64,000 nt of DNA. Origin: Vibrio sp. SNU_ST1. Its GTDB lineage: Bacteria; Pseudomonadota; Gammaproteobacteria; Enterobacterales; Vibrionaceae. Under the pieces are notes generated by a model that saw nothing but the letters and a program-made list of their open reading frames with translations, searched no databases and was not told the DNA's origin. The position numbers and the translations under genes were made by a program. Below, piece by piece: positions 10,196 through 19,670 of this stretch. Each line of letters starts with the position of its first letter. Position 1 is the stretch's first letter. Location of the stretch: positions 248,001 through 312,000 of the forward strand of contig NZ_CP130748.1 in the NCBI RefSeq assembly GCF_030563405.1. Direction: 5' to 3'.

Positions 10196-10648
10196 ATGCA
10201 AGTTATTCTACTTGATAAGATCGGTAACCTAGGTGGCCTTGGCGACCAAGTAAACGTTAAATCTGGTTACGCTCGTAACTTCCTTATCCCACAGGGTAAA
10301 GCAGTTATGGCAACTAAAGACAACGTTGCTATGTTCGAAACTCGTCGTGCAGAACTAGAAGCTAAAGTTGCTGAGCAACTAGCTGCTTCAGAAGCTCGCG
10401 CTGAGAGCGTTAACACTCTAGAAGGCGTTACAATCGCTTCTAAAGCTGGTGACGAAGGTAAACTATTCGGTTCTATCGGTACTCGTGACATCGCTGACGC
10501 TATTACAGCGGCAGGTGTTGCAGTAGCTAAGAGCGAAGTACGCCTACCTGAAGGCGCTCTACGTAACATCGGCGAATTCGAAGTAAGCATTCAACTTCAC
10601 TCTGAAGTTTTTGCTACTGCGAAAATCGCTATCGTTGCAGCTGAGTAA
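10196..10648 (+). CDS. rplI: Ribosomal protein L9
   Basis: The 150-residue protein starts with [32 protein letters not shown], the N-terminal RNA-binding domain of L9. A long connecting helix (about residues 42-75) and a C-terminal domain ending [20 protein letters not shown] follow. L9 binds domain V of 23S rRNA at the L1 stalk base and helps maintain the reading frame. It is the last gene of the rpsF operon, with a terminator 38 bp after the stop. Confidence 0.98.
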   Translation: MQVILLDKIGNLGGLGDQVNVKSGYARNFLIPQGKAVMATKDNVAMFETRRAELEAKVAEQLAASEARAESVNTLEGVTIASKAGDEGKLFGSIGTRDIADAITAAGVAVAKSEVRLPEGALRNIGEFEVSIQLHSEVFATAKIAIVAAE

Positions 10649-10686
10649 TTTCAGTACCAAGACGAATTCTTTCTTTTGAAAGTTTT

Positions 10687-10713
10687 AAACACCAGCTTCG
10701 GCTGGTGTTTTTT
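10687..10713 (+). terminator. Terminator of the rpsF-rpsR-rplI operon
   Basis: AAACACCAGC / GCTGGTGTTT stem with a TTCG tetraloop and a run of seven T. A textbook intrinsic terminator. Confidence 0.92.
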
Positions 10714-10850
10714 TATGTCTGCAATATGAGTTTTAAGCTCTTTGGAACAGTGACTATTGCAGGAGTAGAAAGCACTAGAGAGGAGGGGAGCTTACATAAT
10801 AAAAAACGAGGGTGTTTTTTATTGATACACCGTTATACCAGCTCTCAAAT

Positions 10851-11747
10851 TTAGAATTGAAAAAGTAGATTTACAGACAGTACGGAATCTTCTTTGTTCA
10901 ACCCTTCAGGTACCTTGTCGTGGTACTGTCGAGAGTGAGCAATTTTTAGTGCGATATTGTCGGTAATATCGTTGATGGCTTCTAATTCAGTATCAAATTT
11001 TAGGTTGCTGTGGCCAGACACCAACGTCACATCGGCTTTAAGCTTCAAATTTTTCAATACCTGCCATGATGTATTTACATTGCCACGGAAAATCGCTTCT
11101 TCAACGATCTCTGGGAAGATGATGTCATCATCGTCTATTTCATCAAGGTTCGGTTCTTGGTAACGAAAACCCGGGCCCACTTCGACCTCCAACACAAACT
11201 CTTCTGTATTCGAAAACTGATAACCTAGACCGCTAGAAACGGTGTAGTCCTTAAAATAAGCACTGTATCGTGAATCGACCCCTTTAAAGCTGCCATAGAG
11301 GTAAGTTTTCGGACTTAACTTGTAGTCACTCTGAGCAGAATATGTCGATTGCCTTTTATCTTCTTCGCCATCTTTGTAGAGATTGTAGTATTTCCATTCG
11401 CCACTGGTTCTATGACGACCAGCCGTGTACTCACCGTTCAGGCGTGCATTCAGCGATCGAGAATCAGAATTACCAGTATGCGACTGATATCCAAATTCGA
11501 CTTCAGTATTCAGTGGGTTCGGTAGTTCTGTGTCACTCGTATCACTTGGTGCGATATCCATATCTTTTTCAGGTGTCGGTGCAACGATGAGCGGCTCAGC
11601 AGCAGGTTCTGCTACCACTATCGAGTCGAGGATTGCATCAACAGAGGCTTTAGCATCATTCGCTAAGGCCAACGGAGTGCTCAGGAGGCCGATGCTTAGA
11701 AGACTAGAGCTTAGAAGACCAGTGCTCAGAGCCAATAATTTGGACAC
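10851..11747 (-). CDS. DUF481 family outer-membrane beta-barrel protein
   Basis: I choose the GTG start at 11747 (298 residues) because it is preceded by GAGG at the right distance and opens a clear Sec signal peptide (VSKLLALSTGLLSSSLLSIGLL..., cleavage near ALA-ND). The open frame upstream to 11852 has no such support. After an acidic/proline-rich linker (about residues 40-85) the mature part is alternating beta strands (EVEFGYQSHTGNSDSRSLNARLNGEY and so on) ending in the aromatic C-terminal strand SVNLLFQF, as in YdiY-type DUF481 barrels. The function of the family is unknown. The gene is divergent from dnaB. Confidence 0.75.
   Translation of the reverse strand: MSKLLALSTGLLSSSLLSIGLLSTPLALANDAKASVDAILDSIVVAEPAAEPLIVAPTPEKDMDIAPSDTSDTELPNPLNTEVEFGYQSHTGNSDSRSLNARLNGEYTAGRHRTSGEWKYYNLYKDGEEDKRQSTYSAQSDYKLSPKTYLYGSFKGVDSRYSAYFKDYTVSSGLGYQFSNTEEFVLEVEVGPGFRYQEPNLDEIDDDDIIFPEIVEEAIFRGNVNTSWQVLKNLKLKADVTLVSGHSNLKFDTELEAINDITDNIALKIAHSRQYHDKVPEGLNKEDSVLSVNLLFQF
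11674..11733. repeat. Four imperfect 15-bp repeats in the signal-peptide coding region
   Basis: Units at 11674-11688, 11689-11703, 11704-11718 and 11719-11733 share the core (A/G)GTGCTCAG or TGCTTAGAAGA. On the minus strand they encode five-residue units of LLSxx type within the hydrophobic core of the signal peptide. Copy-number change would lengthen or shorten the signal peptide without shifting the frame. Confidence 0.7.
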
Positions 11748-11860
11748 GCATACCTCAGTTATACAGTGAATGAATGGAAGGATCGTAATGCTACCTTTGG
11801 TTAATTCCGTCAGCAATAGGTAAATTCTTGCTGAAGAATAAAACAAACTCATAGGATCGG

Positions 11861-11888
11861 ATTACAAACGGATGTTCTTGGGTATAAT
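11861..11888 (+). promoter_or_regulatory. Probable dnaB promoter
   Basis: A perfect -10 TATAAT at 11883-11888 has a weak -35 (ATTACA, 11861-11866) 16 bp upstream. The predicted start site lies about 27 nt before the dnaB GTG. Confidence 0.55.
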
Positions 11889-11922
11889 GAACGATCATTA
11901 TTAGTTATTGAGTGTAGTCATA

Positions 11923-13314
11923 GTGGATACCAAAAGTCAGAAATCAGCCAACGATCAGGTGGACGCCATCAAGGTCCCGCCACATTCATTAGAAGCTGAG
12001 CAATCTGTTATTGGCGGTTTGTTATTGGATAACGAACGCTGGGATACGGTGGCCGAAAAGGTTGTGGCCAAAGACTTTTATAGCCGTCCTCACCGTCTGA
12101 TCTTTGAAGCGGTAAAGGATATCCTTGAAGAAAGCTCTCCTCTGGATCTTATTACACTCTCTGAACATTTAGAGCTGCGTGAGCAACTTGAAGAAGTGGG
12201 TGGCTTTGCTTACCTTGCTGACCTAGCGAAAAATACGCCAAGTGCGGCAAACATCAATGCCTATGCTGATATCGTGGCACAACGTGCATTGGTGCGTAGC
12301 CTGATTGGTGTGGCAAATGAAATTGCGGATTCTGGTTATGACCCTCAAGGTCGTACATCGGAAGAACTTGTTGATCTTGCTGAGAGTAAAGTTTTCGCGA
12401 TTGCCGAAGGCCGTGCAAGTGAAAACGAAGGTCCACAAAACGTTGATAGCATTCTAGAGAAGACGCTAGAACGTATCGAAATCTTATATAAATCGCCACA
12501 AGATGGTGTGACAGGTGTCGATACGGGTTTCAACGACCTCAATAAGAAAACGGCAGGCCTTCAGGGTTCTGACTTAATCATTGTTGCTGCGCGTCCATCG
12601 ATGGGTAAAACCACGTTTGCGATGAACCTATGTGAAAACGCAGCGATGAAGCAAGACAAGCCAGTGTTAATCTTCTCGCTAGAGATGCCTGCTGAACAGC
12701 TGATGATGCGTATGCTCGCGTCACTTTCTCGCGTAGACCAAACCAAGATTCGTACCGGTCAGTTAGACGATGAAGATTGGGCTCGTATCTCGTCGAGTAT
12801 GGGTATTCTGATGGATAAGAAGAATATGTATATCGATGATAGCTCGGGCTTAACACCAACAGAGGTGCGCTCGCGTGCTCGACGTATCGCTCGTGAGCAT
12901 GATGGTATCTCTATGATCATGATAGATTACCTTCAATTAATGCGTGTACCTTCGTTATCTGATAACCGTACTCTAGAGATCGCCGAGATTTCTCGCTCAT
13001 TGAAAGCACTCGCCAAAGAGCTCAACGTGCCAGTTGTGGCACTTTCTCAGCTTAACCGTTCCCTAGAGCAACGTGCTGATAAGCGCCCAGTAAACTCGGA
13101 TTTGCGTGAATCAGGTTCGATCGAGCAAGATGCCGACTTAATCATGTTTATCTATCGTGATGAGGTTTATAACCCCGATAGTTCATTGAAAGGCATCGCT
13201 GAAATCATCCTTGGTAAGCAGCGTAACGGTCCGATCGGTTCGGTTCGTCTGACGTTCCAAGGTCAACACTCCCGATTTGATAACTATGCAGGTCCTGCAT
13301 TTGATGATGAGTAA
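11923..13314 (+). CDS. dnaB: Replicative DNA helicase DnaB
   Basis: I place the start at GTG 11923 (463 residues), 8 nt after GAGTG. A TTG at 11908 in the same frame is possible but less likely. The N-terminal domain (HSLEAEQSVIGGLLLDN onward, residues about 20-120) interacts with primase. The RecA-like motor has Walker A ARPSMGKTTFA, Walker B MIMIDYLQLM, the arginine-finger region and a complete C-terminus. It unwinds DNA at the replication fork as a hexamer. It is followed 6 bp later by alr, so the two are probably co-transcribed, the usual order in gammaproteobacteria. Confidence 0.97.
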   Translation: MDTKSQKSANDQVDAIKVPPHSLEAEQSVIGGLLLDNERWDTVAEKVVAKDFYSRPHRLIFEAVKDILEESSPLDLITLSEHLELREQLEEVGGFAYLADLAKNTPSAANINAYADIVAQRALVRSLIGVANEIADSGYDPQGRTSEELVDLAESKVFAIAEGRASENEGPQNVDSILEKTLERIEILYKSPQDGVTGVDTGFNDLNKKTAGLQGSDLIIVAARPSMGKTTFAMNLCENAAMKQDKPVLIFSLEMPAEQLMMRMLASLSRVDQTKIRTGQLDDEDWARISSSMGILMDKKNMYIDDSSGLTPTEVRSRARRIAREHDGISMIMIDYLQLMRVPSLSDNRTLEIAEISRSLKALAKELNVPVVALSQLNRSLEQRADKRPVNSDLRESGSIEQDADLIMFIYRDEVYNPDSSLKGIAEIILGKQRNGPIGSVRLTFQGQHSRFDNYAGPAFDDE

Positions 13315-13320
13315 TCACTA

Positions 13321-14406
13321 ATGACTTACATGAAAGCAGCGACGGCGAGTATTGACTTAAACGCGCTTGAACATAACCTGAACCAGATAAAGTCGAAGGC
13401 TCCTCATTGCAAGGTAATGTCTGTTGTGAAAGCCAATGGCTACGGACATGGCTTACTGCATATTGCCAAACATTCAAAAAGCTCTGATGCTTTTGGTGTG
13501 GCGCGTATTGAAGAAGCATTACAGCTTCGTGCTGGTGGCATTGTTAAGCCTATTTTGTTGCTAGAAGGGTTTTATTCTTCGGGTGATTTGCCAATCTTGG
13601 TGACCAATAACATCCAAACGGTAGTGCATTGCGAAGAGCAATTAAGCGCGCTAGAGAATGCAGAGTTGGAAACACCTGTCGTGGTTTGGCTAAAAGTCGA
13701 CAGTGGTATGCATCGCCTAGGTGCTCGTCCTGAGCAATACCAAAACTTTGTTGAGCGCTTACATCAATGTGCGAATGTCGCTAAACCTCTGCGCTACATG
13801 AGTCATTTCGGTTGTGCTGATGAACTTGATAGAGCAACCACCGTTGAACAGACCGAGCTTTTCTTATCGCTCACCGACGGTTGCGAAGGTGAGCGTTCAC
13901 TTGCTGCTTCTGCGGGTCTATTAGCTTGGCCAGATAGCCACCTTGACTGGGTTCGCCCGGGAATTATCTCTTACGGTGTTTCTCCTTTTGCTGATAAATC
14001 AGCGCAAGATCTCGGCTTTTATCCTGTAATGACTTTGACCTCGCACCTGATAGCCGTTCGTGATGTTAAAGCGGGTGAAAGTGTTGGCTATGGCGGTAAC
14101 TGGACCAGTGAGCGAGATACCAAGGTTGGTGTGATCGCGATAGGTTATGGTGATGGTTATCCTCGCACTGCTCCTAACGGCACTCCAGTATTCGTTAACG
14201 GCCGAAAAGTACCGATCGCAGGACGTGTATCAATGGACATGTTAACGGTTGATCTTGGCCCTGATGCGGCAGATAAAGTCGGTGATGAAGCAACATTATG
14301 GGGTAAAAATTTACCTTCAGAAGAAGTCGCAGAACATATCGGCACTATCGCTTACGAGCTGGTTACTAAGCTGACTTCGCGTGTTGCGATGGAGTACGTG
14401 AAGTAA
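13321..14406 (+). CDS. alr: Alanine racemase
   Basis: The 361-residue PLP enzyme has Lys37 in [10 protein letters not shown] as the cofactor lysine and Tyr257 in VGYGGNW as the second catalytic base. It also has the fold-III barrel motif IGYGDGYPR and [12 protein letters not shown] in the C-terminal domain. It interconverts L- and D-alanine in the cytosol and supplies D-Ala for peptidoglycan. A start three codons later ([11 protein letters not shown]) fits the family slightly better and cannot be excluded. It lies directly behind dnaB. Confidence 0.97.
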   Translation: MTYMKAATASIDLNALEHNLNQIKSKAPHCKVMSVVKANGYGHGLLHIAKHSKSSDAFGVARIEEALQLRAGGIVKPILLLEGFYSSGDLPILVTNNIQTVVHCEEQLSALENAELETPVVVWLKVDSGMHRLGARPEQYQNFVERLHQCANVAKPLRYMSHFGCADELDRATTVEQTELFLSLTDGCEGERSLAASAGLLAWPDSHLDWVRPGIISYGVSPFADKSAQDLGFYPVMTLTSHLIAVRDVKAGESVGYGGNWTSERDTKVGVIAIGYGDGYPRTAPNGTPVFVNGRKVPIAGRVSMDMLTVDLGPDAADKVGDEATLWGKNLPSEEVAEHIGTIAYELVTKLTSRVAMEYVK

Positions 14407-14439
14407 CTAATGTGAAGTAACTATGGATCCTATAAGTAA

Positions 14440-15648
14440 ATGATGTTCATACGAACGACTCGATACTGGTTAATGTCTGCAATGGCATTACTCGGTGTCA
14501 GCTTGTCTTCTCCCGCTGTGAGTGAAGAAAAAGATTCAGCCTTTGTTCCTTTCTATTTTAGTACTGAAACCATGGGTAATACCTTCGGGGTTGCTGGTGT
14601 CGCAAAGGGTGTTTGGCAACCTCAAGCCGCTCTGTTTGGCATGGCGCTTTATTCAGATAAAGACAGCTACGTCGGTTTCTTATCAGCCTTTAACTTCGCA
14701 CTGTCTGAGAACGTATTGTTCAGTACTCAGATGTACCAAGCTCGCTTTAACGAAAACCCGTATTACATTGGCCCTCAAGGCGATAATGATTCATCTATTG
14801 ATGATAAAACCATTGCCGACGGCTTAGAAGAAAACTATCAGGTTGAGTTTAAGTATCTGCTGCCTTGGGGCAATGTTGCAGAGCATGGCTTGCTAGGGGC
14901 TTTCCAACCCATCAAAGATGTGAGCTTTGCTTCCCCATTAGAGTCAGGTGTCAGCTCGATTGTCTTTACGCCTTTCTATACGACTCGTGAGCTAGAAGGC
15001 TTAAACAATAGCGAACAAGCGACAGGTTTTAGTTTGGCGTTTGATTGGGATAACCGTGATAGCACACGCAACCCAACCAAGGGGTCTCATACCAATCTTG
15101 AGTTTACTACCGGCGCTGAAAGTTGGTCTAACGATGACTTATGGCTGAAGTGGACATTCCAAAACAGTCAGTATTTTGCATTGGGCCCTTTGGGGGATTT
15201 GTTCGACCAACAAGTCGTGGCATTTGATTTCTATACCGCTGACACACCTACGTGGGGCAACTGTTCAGGGCAAGATTGTGCTCGTCCACCGGAAACAGAA
15301 CAAGCTCGACTCGGTGGCTTATATCGCTTAAGAGGTTATACCGGAGGCCGTTACCACGGTCGTTCTGCTATTCACTACTCTGCGGAATATCGAGTGCTTC
15401 CTGATTGGCAACCACTGGGCGATATCCCACTGATTAACTACTACGATTTGCCTTGGTGGCAGTGGGTGGCATTTGCTGAAGTCGGGCGTGTTGCTGATGA
15501 GTACGATATCAAAACACTGCACACAGACATGAAATGGAGCCTAGGCGGCGCAGTTCGTTTCCAGGTTGAAGGCATTGTTGTACGTGCTGAATTAGCGCGA
15601 GGCGGTGATGAAGGGACTTTTAGGGTTATGATAAACCAGCCTTTCTAA
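14440..15648 (+). CDS. Omp85-superfamily outer-membrane barrel without POTRA domains
   Basis: The protein has 402 residues with a signal peptide (about residues 1-28, ...SSPAVS-EEKD). From there it is barrel sequence throughout. The hallmark is RLRGYTGGRYHGRSAIHYSAEYR (about 288-310), matching the conserved VRGF/Y loop-6 motif of BamA/TamA barrels, and the chain ends in a strand FRVMINQPF. No POTRA repeats fit before the barrel, so it is a stand-alone surface-antigen-like barrel rather than an insertase like BamA. It follows alr by 33 bp and is closed by a strong terminator. The transported substrate, if any, is unknown. Confidence 0.75.
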   Translation: MMFIRTTRYWLMSAMALLGVSLSSPAVSEEKDSAFVPFYFSTETMGNTFGVAGVAKGVWQPQAALFGMALYSDKDSYVGFLSAFNFALSENVLFSTQMYQARFNENPYYIGPQGDNDSSIDDKTIADGLEENYQVEFKYLLPWGNVAEHGLLGAFQPIKDVSFASPLESGVSSIVFTPFYTTRELEGLNNSEQATGFSLAFDWDNRDSTRNPTKGSHTNLEFTTGAESWSNDDLWLKWTFQNSQYFALGPLGDLFDQQVVAFDFYTADTPTWGNCSGQDCARPPETEQARLGGLYRLRGYTGGRYHGRSAIHYSAEYRVLPDWQPLGDIPLINYYDLPWWQWVAFAEVGRVADEYDIKTLHTDMKWSLGGAVRFQVEGIVVRAELARGGDEGTFRVMINQPF

Positions 15649-15682
15649 TCTGGTTTTACTAACTCGACTAACTTATATTTTT

Positions 15683-15716
15683 AAAGGGTGACACATAACT
15701 GTGTCACCCTTTTTTG
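15683..15716 (+). terminator. Terminator after the Omp85-like gene
   Basis: AAAGGGTGACAC / GTGTCACCCTTT stem with an ATAACT loop and a T6 run. Confidence 0.9.
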
Positions 15717-15767
15717 TTGCCTATCATTATGTTTGTTAAGCGGTATTTCACTGTTGATAACTTAACG

Positions 15768-16187
15768 TTACTCACCTTGAATGGTAGCAATAACGGTACG
15801 ACTTCCGCCACAATCTCGGTGTTCACCTAAGTAAATGCCCTGCCATGTCCCTAATGCTAGACGACCATTGGTAATCGGAATTGTCACACTGGTGCCAAGT
15901 GTCGATGCTTTAATGTGAGCGGGCATATCATCATCACCTTCGTAGGTGTGCTTGTAGTAGGGTGCTCGTTCGGGCACAAACTTATTAAAGTGTGATTCCA
16001 TATCAGTGCGGACAGTAGGGTCTGCGTTCTCATTTAGCGTAAGGCTAGCAGAAGTATGCTGAATGAATAGATGTAATAAACCAACAGACAGTGAATGGAT
16101 ATCGGATATCTGTTGTTCAATTTCATCAGTGATGAGATGAAATCCACGTTTTTGTGCGTGTAGGTGTATCGTCTTCTGAATCCACAT
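15768..16187 (-). CDS. yjbQ: YjbQ family protein (UPF0047)
   Basis: The 139-residue protein has the complete UPF0047 pattern: [19 protein letters not shown], the mid-region [17 protein letters not shown], and [17 protein letters not shown] at the C-terminus. The conserved His residues form the proposed active or metal site. Family members have weak thiamin-phosphate synthase activity in complementation, and the true role is unsettled. It is divergent from pgi and convergent with the Omp85-like gene. Confidence 0.88.
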   Translation of the reverse strand: MWIQKTIHLHAQKRGFHLITDEIEQQISDIHSLSVGLLHLFIQHTSASLTLNENADPTVRTDMESHFNKFVPERAPYYKHTYEGDDDMPAHIKASTLGTSVTIPITNGRLALGTWQGIYLGEHRDCGGSRTVIATIQGE

Positions 16188-16513
16188 ACGCCATCCTCTA
16201 TAATGTATTTGGAAAAAAAGTGGTTTAACGCTATCTTTTGAACTTGAATTTATCAGGTTTCGCTCACATTTAATGATGTGAGCGCTAGAGTCAGTACCGA
16301 TTCTGCTATCAGGAAATCTAATTCTGATTTATCTCAAGGTACCGCTCTTCATATGCGGCATAATACGTCGTGAAAAAAAATTACAAAGAATCTTTCAGTG
16401 GTGATGCGATTTGGTCATCATAGAAAAATATAAACTTTCGCCTAATCGGGGGTTCTATTCATCACTTTGGTGACGTCTAGAATAAAACCTACAGTAACAT
16501 CGAGATAGATATC
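16188..16513. other. Divergent yjbQ-pgi intergenic region (326 bp)
   Basis: I see no ORF or RNA gene. It must contain both promoters. The pgi side has an AT-rich stretch (16372-16435) and repeated GTGATG/CATCAC words (16398-16405, 16417-16423, 16459-16465) that could be operator half-sites, but I find no convincing -35/-10 pair. Confidence 0.5.
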
Positions 16514-18166
16514 ATGTTGAAAAATATCAACCCAACGCAAACACAAGCGTGGAAAGCTCTAACGGCACATTTTGAGTCTGCTCAAGATATGGATATGAAA
16601 GAGCTATTTGCTCAAGATGCAAAGCGTTTCGAGAGCTTTTCTACTCGTTTCGGTTCAGACATCTTAGTGGATTACTCTAAGAACCTTATCGACGCTGAAA
16701 CTATGCAGCACCTATTTGCTCTTGCAAACGAGACTGAAGTTAAGTCTGCAATCGAAGCAATGTTCGGCGGCGATGCGATCAACAAAACTGAAGGTCGTTC
16801 AGTTCTTCACACTGCGTTACGTAACCGTAGCGACAAGCCAGTAATGGTTGATGGCAAAGACGTAATGCCAGCAGTGAATGCAGTACTAGCAAAAATGGAA
16901 CTGTTCACACACCGTATCGTTTCTGGTGAGTGGAAAGGTTACACAGGTAAAGAGATCACTGATGTAGTCAACATCGGTATCGGCGGTTCAGACCTTGGTC
17001 CATACATGGTAACTGAAGCACTTACGCCATACAAAACTCGCCTAAACATGCACTTTGTTTCTAACGTAGACGGCACTCACATCGTTGAGACACTTAAGCC
17101 TCTTAACCCAGAAACAACACTGTTCCTAGTGGCATCTAAGACATTTACCACTCAAGAAACAATGACGAACGCACACTCTGCGCGTGATTGGTTCTTGGCT
17201 GAAGCGGGCGACTCAGCACACGTTGCTAAGCACTTCGCAGCACTATCAACAAACGCAGCTTCAGTTGCTGAGTTTGGTATTGATACTGACAACATGTTCG
17301 AATTCTGGGATTGGGTAGGCGGTCGTTACTCACTATGGTCAGCGATCGGTCTTTCTATCTCACTATCTATCGGCTTCGATAACTTCGCTGAGCTACTCGA
17401 TGGCGCACACGAGATGGATAACCACTTTGCTTCAACGGAATTTGAAAGCAACATTCCAGTGATCCTTGCGTTAATTGGTGTTTGGTACAACAACTTCCAC
17501 GGCGCTGAGTCAGAAGCAATTCTACCTTACGATCAATACATGCACCGTTTTGCTGCTTACTTCCAGCAAGGCAACATGGAATCTAACGGTAAATTCGTTG
17601 ACCGTGAAGGCAACCCAGTAGAATACCAAACAGGCCCTATCATCTGGGGTGAACCTGGTACAAACGGTCAGCACGCGTTCTACCAACTGATTCACCAAGG
17701 CACTAAGCTGATCCCATCAGACTTCATTGCTCCGGCTATCAGCCACAACCCAGCATCTGATCACCACCAGAAGCTAATGTCTAACTTCTTTGCTCAAACT
17801 GAAGCGCTAGCTTTCGGTAAGACAAAAGAGACAGTAGAGGCTGAATTCCTAGCGGCAGGCAAAACAGCTGAAGAAATTGCTGAGCTAGTACCTTTCAAAG
17901 TATTTGAAGGTAACCGCCCAACGAACTCGATTCTTGTTAAGCAAATCAACCCTCGCTCTTTAGGTAACCTAATCGCGATGTACGAGCACAAGATCTTCGT
18001 TCAAGGCGTTATCTGGAACATCTTCAGCTTCGACCAATGGGGTGTAGAACTTGGTAAGCAACTAGCAAACCAAATTCTTCCAGAGCTTGCAGACGATGCA
18101 CAAGTAACGTCTCACGACAGCTCTACTAATGGTCTAATCAACGCATTTAAAGCGCTAAAAGCTTAA
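16514..18166 (+). CDS. pgi: Glucose-6-phosphate isomerase
   Basis: At 550 residues it has the length of E. coli Pgi (549). The phosphate-binding [14 protein letters not shown], the signature [13 protein letters not shown], the catalytic glutamate in [12 protein letters not shown] and the C-terminal Lys in [14 protein letters not shown] are all present. It interconverts glucose-6-phosphate and fructose-6-phosphate in glycolysis and gluconeogenesis. It is monocistronic, with a terminator 32 bp downstream. Confidence 0.98.
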   Translation: MLKNINPTQTQAWKALTAHFESAQDMDMKELFAQDAKRFESFSTRFGSDILVDYSKNLIDAETMQHLFALANETEVKSAIEAMFGGDAINKTEGRSVLHTALRNRSDKPVMVDGKDVMPAVNAVLAKMELFTHRIVSGEWKGYTGKEITDVVNIGIGGSDLGPYMVTEALTPYKTRLNMHFVSNVDGTHIVETLKPLNPETTLFLVASKTFTTQETMTNAHSARDWFLAEAGDSAHVAKHFAALSTNAASVAEFGIDTDNMFEFWDWVGGRYSLWSAIGLSISLSIGFDNFAELLDGAHEMDNHFASTEFESNIPVILALIGVWYNNFHGAESEAILPYDQYMHRFAAYFQQGNMESNGKFVDREGNPVEYQTGPIIWGEPGTNGQHAFYQLIHQGTKLIPSDFIAPAISHNPASDHHQKLMSNFFAQTEALAFGKTKETVEAEFLAAGKTAEEIAELVPFKVFEGNRPTNSILVKQINPRSLGNLIAMYEHKIFVQGVIWNIFSFDQWGVELGKQLANQILPELADDAQVTSHDSSTNGLINAFKALKA

Positions 18167-18197
18167 GACTGTTTAAGTAACACCAAGTCATAACTGT

Positions 18198-18226
18198 AAA
18201 CGCCAACCTTTCGGTTGGCGTTTTTT
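18198..18226 (+). terminator. Terminator after pgi
   Basis: AAACGCCAACC / GGTTGGCGTTT stem with a tight TTTC loop, then T6. Confidence 0.9.
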
Positions 18227-18248
18227 ATGTCCGTTGATTTTACGGCAA

Positions 18249-18280
18249 TAAAAAAGGCTGACGTATGTACGTCAGCCTTT
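18249..18280 (-). terminator. Terminator of the zur-cheX operon
   Basis: Stem AAAGGCTGACGTA / TACGTCAGCCTTT (18253-18280). Read on the minus strand, it is followed by a run of T (the A run at 18250-18255). It lies 25 bp beyond the cheX stop. Confidence 0.85.
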
Positions 18281-18304
18281 CGCTTTTTATTTACTCGATT
18301 GTCT

Positions 18305-18766
18305 CTATTCGAAACAGATCTCGATGAAAGCATTACCCCACTGAGATGAGAAAGGCATGATGATGATTGCGCCTTCACACTTGTGACGAATAGTATGGCC
18401 TTTACCTGAAACCACGATTGGCGTTGCCATATCGAAGTCAAAGCCGCTTTCTGCAAGAATTCGCTTTGCGCCACCGGTTACCATGTTAGTGATTTCACCC
18501 ACCATATCGGTCACTTCTTCGTTCAAACCGTTTGGTCGTTCACCTAGCATGTTTTCCATGATTTCTAGAGCAAGCCCTTCATCAAAGGTGATCGACATTG
18601 AGCCACGAGACTGTGTACCAACCATACCAATTAGGCCGGACACATCACCACGAGCGATTTCATCTTTCTTCACTCTTGGTTTCTGAGGCTTTAATTCTAG
18701 AGATGCCATCGTTTTTAGTACGTTCATCAAAGAAGCTAAAAACGGGTTTACAAATTCAGCGCGCAT
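18305..18766 (-). CDS. CheX-like chemotaxis phosphatase family protein
   Basis: The 153-residue protein contains the CheC/CheX/FliY phosphatase helix DMVGEITNMVTGGAKRIL (about residues 85-102) with the paired Glu and Asn (E-x-x-N) that act on the aspartyl phosphate of CheY-like receivers. As in CheX there is one such helix. The N-terminus RAEFVNPFLASLMNVLKTMASLEL is the typical dimerisation start. It probably dephosphorylates a response regulator. It lies 17 bp after zur on the same strand and is likely co-transcribed with it, which is odd for a chemotaxis function. Confidence 0.85.
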   Translation of the reverse strand: MRAEFVNPFLASLMNVLKTMASLELKPQKPRVKKDEIARGDVSGLIGMVGTQSRGSMSITFDEGLALEIMENMLGERPNGLNEEVTDMVGEITNMVTGGAKRILAESGFDFDMATPIVVSGKGHTIRHKCEGAIIIMPFSSQWGNAFIEICFE

Positions 18767-18783
18767 AATGTTCTTCTATAATC

Positions 18784-19239
18784 TTATTCTTTCATTTCGG
18801 AGGAGCAAGTTTGGCAAATGCCATGTGATTCAATGACATGGTTGGTCAGCTTGAATCCATGCTGCTCGGCGTTACTCGCGAGTAGGGCGACAAGCGCATC
18901 GTCTTGTAATTCTATCACAGTGCCACATTTATCGCAGATCAGTAATTGGGAAAAATGCGTGTTGGCATTGCAAGAGCAGCAGCATATAAAGCTATTCGTT
19001 GACTCAACTCGGTGAATGAACCCTTGCTCTAACAAAAAATCCAAAGCGCGATAAACTGTAGGAGGCTTGGCTTGCGGTTCACTGACTTTCAATTGTTCTA
19101 ATAATTCATAAGCACTGGAGGCTTTTTTATTAGATAGGATAAGCTCAAACACTCGCTTTCTTTGGGGTGTTAGCCTAACACCTCGCGATACGCATATCCC
19201 TTCAACTTGCTCTATTAATGTGTGGTCCAAATTTTTCAC
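18784..19239 (-). CDS. zur: Zinc uptake regulator Zur (Fur family)
   Basis: The 151-residue Fur-family repressor has a winged-helix with LTPQRKRVFELIL (about residues 22-34) and PPTVYRALDFLLEQGFIHRVES. The metal/dimer domain contains THFSQLLICDKCG and the second CxxC pair QTC near the C-terminus, giving the structural Zn site. The long linker and GIC..CQTC end favour Zur over Fur. It represses zinc import genes when zinc is bound. It heads the zur-cheX unit. In V. cholerae, as I remember it, zur is directly followed by dusA; here the accessory island lies between them. Confidence 0.88.
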   Translation of the reverse strand: MKNLDHTLIEQVEGICVSRGVRLTPQRKRVFELILSNKKASSAYELLEQLKVSEPQAKPPTVYRALDFLLEQGFIHRVESTNSFICCCSCNANTHFSQLLICDKCGTVIELQDDALVALLASNAEQHGFKLTNHVIESHGICQTCSSEMKE

Positions 19240-19454
19240 CGTTCAATCAAACATCCCCATTCAGCCCCTATTGCTAGGTAACCTTGTTTGAGGAGACATT
19301 GATTTTATTAAAGTCAGGTACAGAGCGTATTGTGACCTACGACTTTGAATAAGACAAGGTAACTCAAAACGACAGTGTGACTCAAGGCATAACTGATTAA
19401 TTGAGCTGAATTAGAGATCTGGTGAATGAGTTTAAAAATACAAGGTGCAACAAT
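19240..19454. other. Region between zur and the island
   Basis: AT-rich non-coding stretch that must hold the zur promoter and the left island junction. I searched it by eye for a copy of the dusA 5' sequence (a left attachment site) and saw none. No other element was recognised. Confidence 0.4.
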
Positions 19455-19670
19455 ATGCTTATCGGGCGGAAGTTCTCAATCGACATTGGCCTGTCATCGG
19501 CTAAAAAGGGTTTAGCGTTACTTGGCGCGGGAGCGGCTTTGGTATCTGGTCACCCTGAACTTATCACAGCTAGCGTATCGGCAGACGGTATTCAATTCGG
19601 TGGCATTATTGGTGTAAGTGCTCCAATAGTATTTGGCCTATGGGAAACCCTACGTAATGAGTTTAAGTAA
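19455..19670 (+). CDS. Small phage-like membrane protein, unknown function
   Basis: I prefer the ATG at 19455 (71 residues), which has AAGGTG 8 nt upstream, over the in-frame ATG at 19422. The chain has a basic start (MLIGRKFSIDIGLSSAKKG), a small-residue hydrophobic stretch (LALLGAGAALVSG, about residues 20-32) and a second one (GIIGVSAPIVFGLW, about 51-64), ending WETLRNEFK. Two short membrane segments and the tight coupling to the next ORF resemble phage holin or lysis-region genes, but I do not recognise the family. Confidence 0.45.
   Translation: MLIGRKFSIDIGLSSAKKGLALLGAGAALVSGHPELITASVSADGIQFGGIIGVSAPIVFGLWETLRNEFK

Noticed and set aside
10798-10822. Hairpin AAAAAAC / GTTTTTT as terminator of the DUF481 gene
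   Set aside because: The stem is only A-T pairs with one G-C; too weak to call.
11342-11769. Plus-strand frames antisense to the DUF481 gene
   Set aside because: No SD or family; the minus-strand frame has a signal peptide and barrel pattern, so these are shadows.
12223-12859. Several minus-strand frames inside dnaB
   Set aside because: Codon shadows of dnaB with cysteine/histidine-rich, family-less translations.
19240-19421. Left attachment site duplicating the dusA 5' end
   Set aside because: No matching stretch was seen by eye; the left junction of the island remains undefined.
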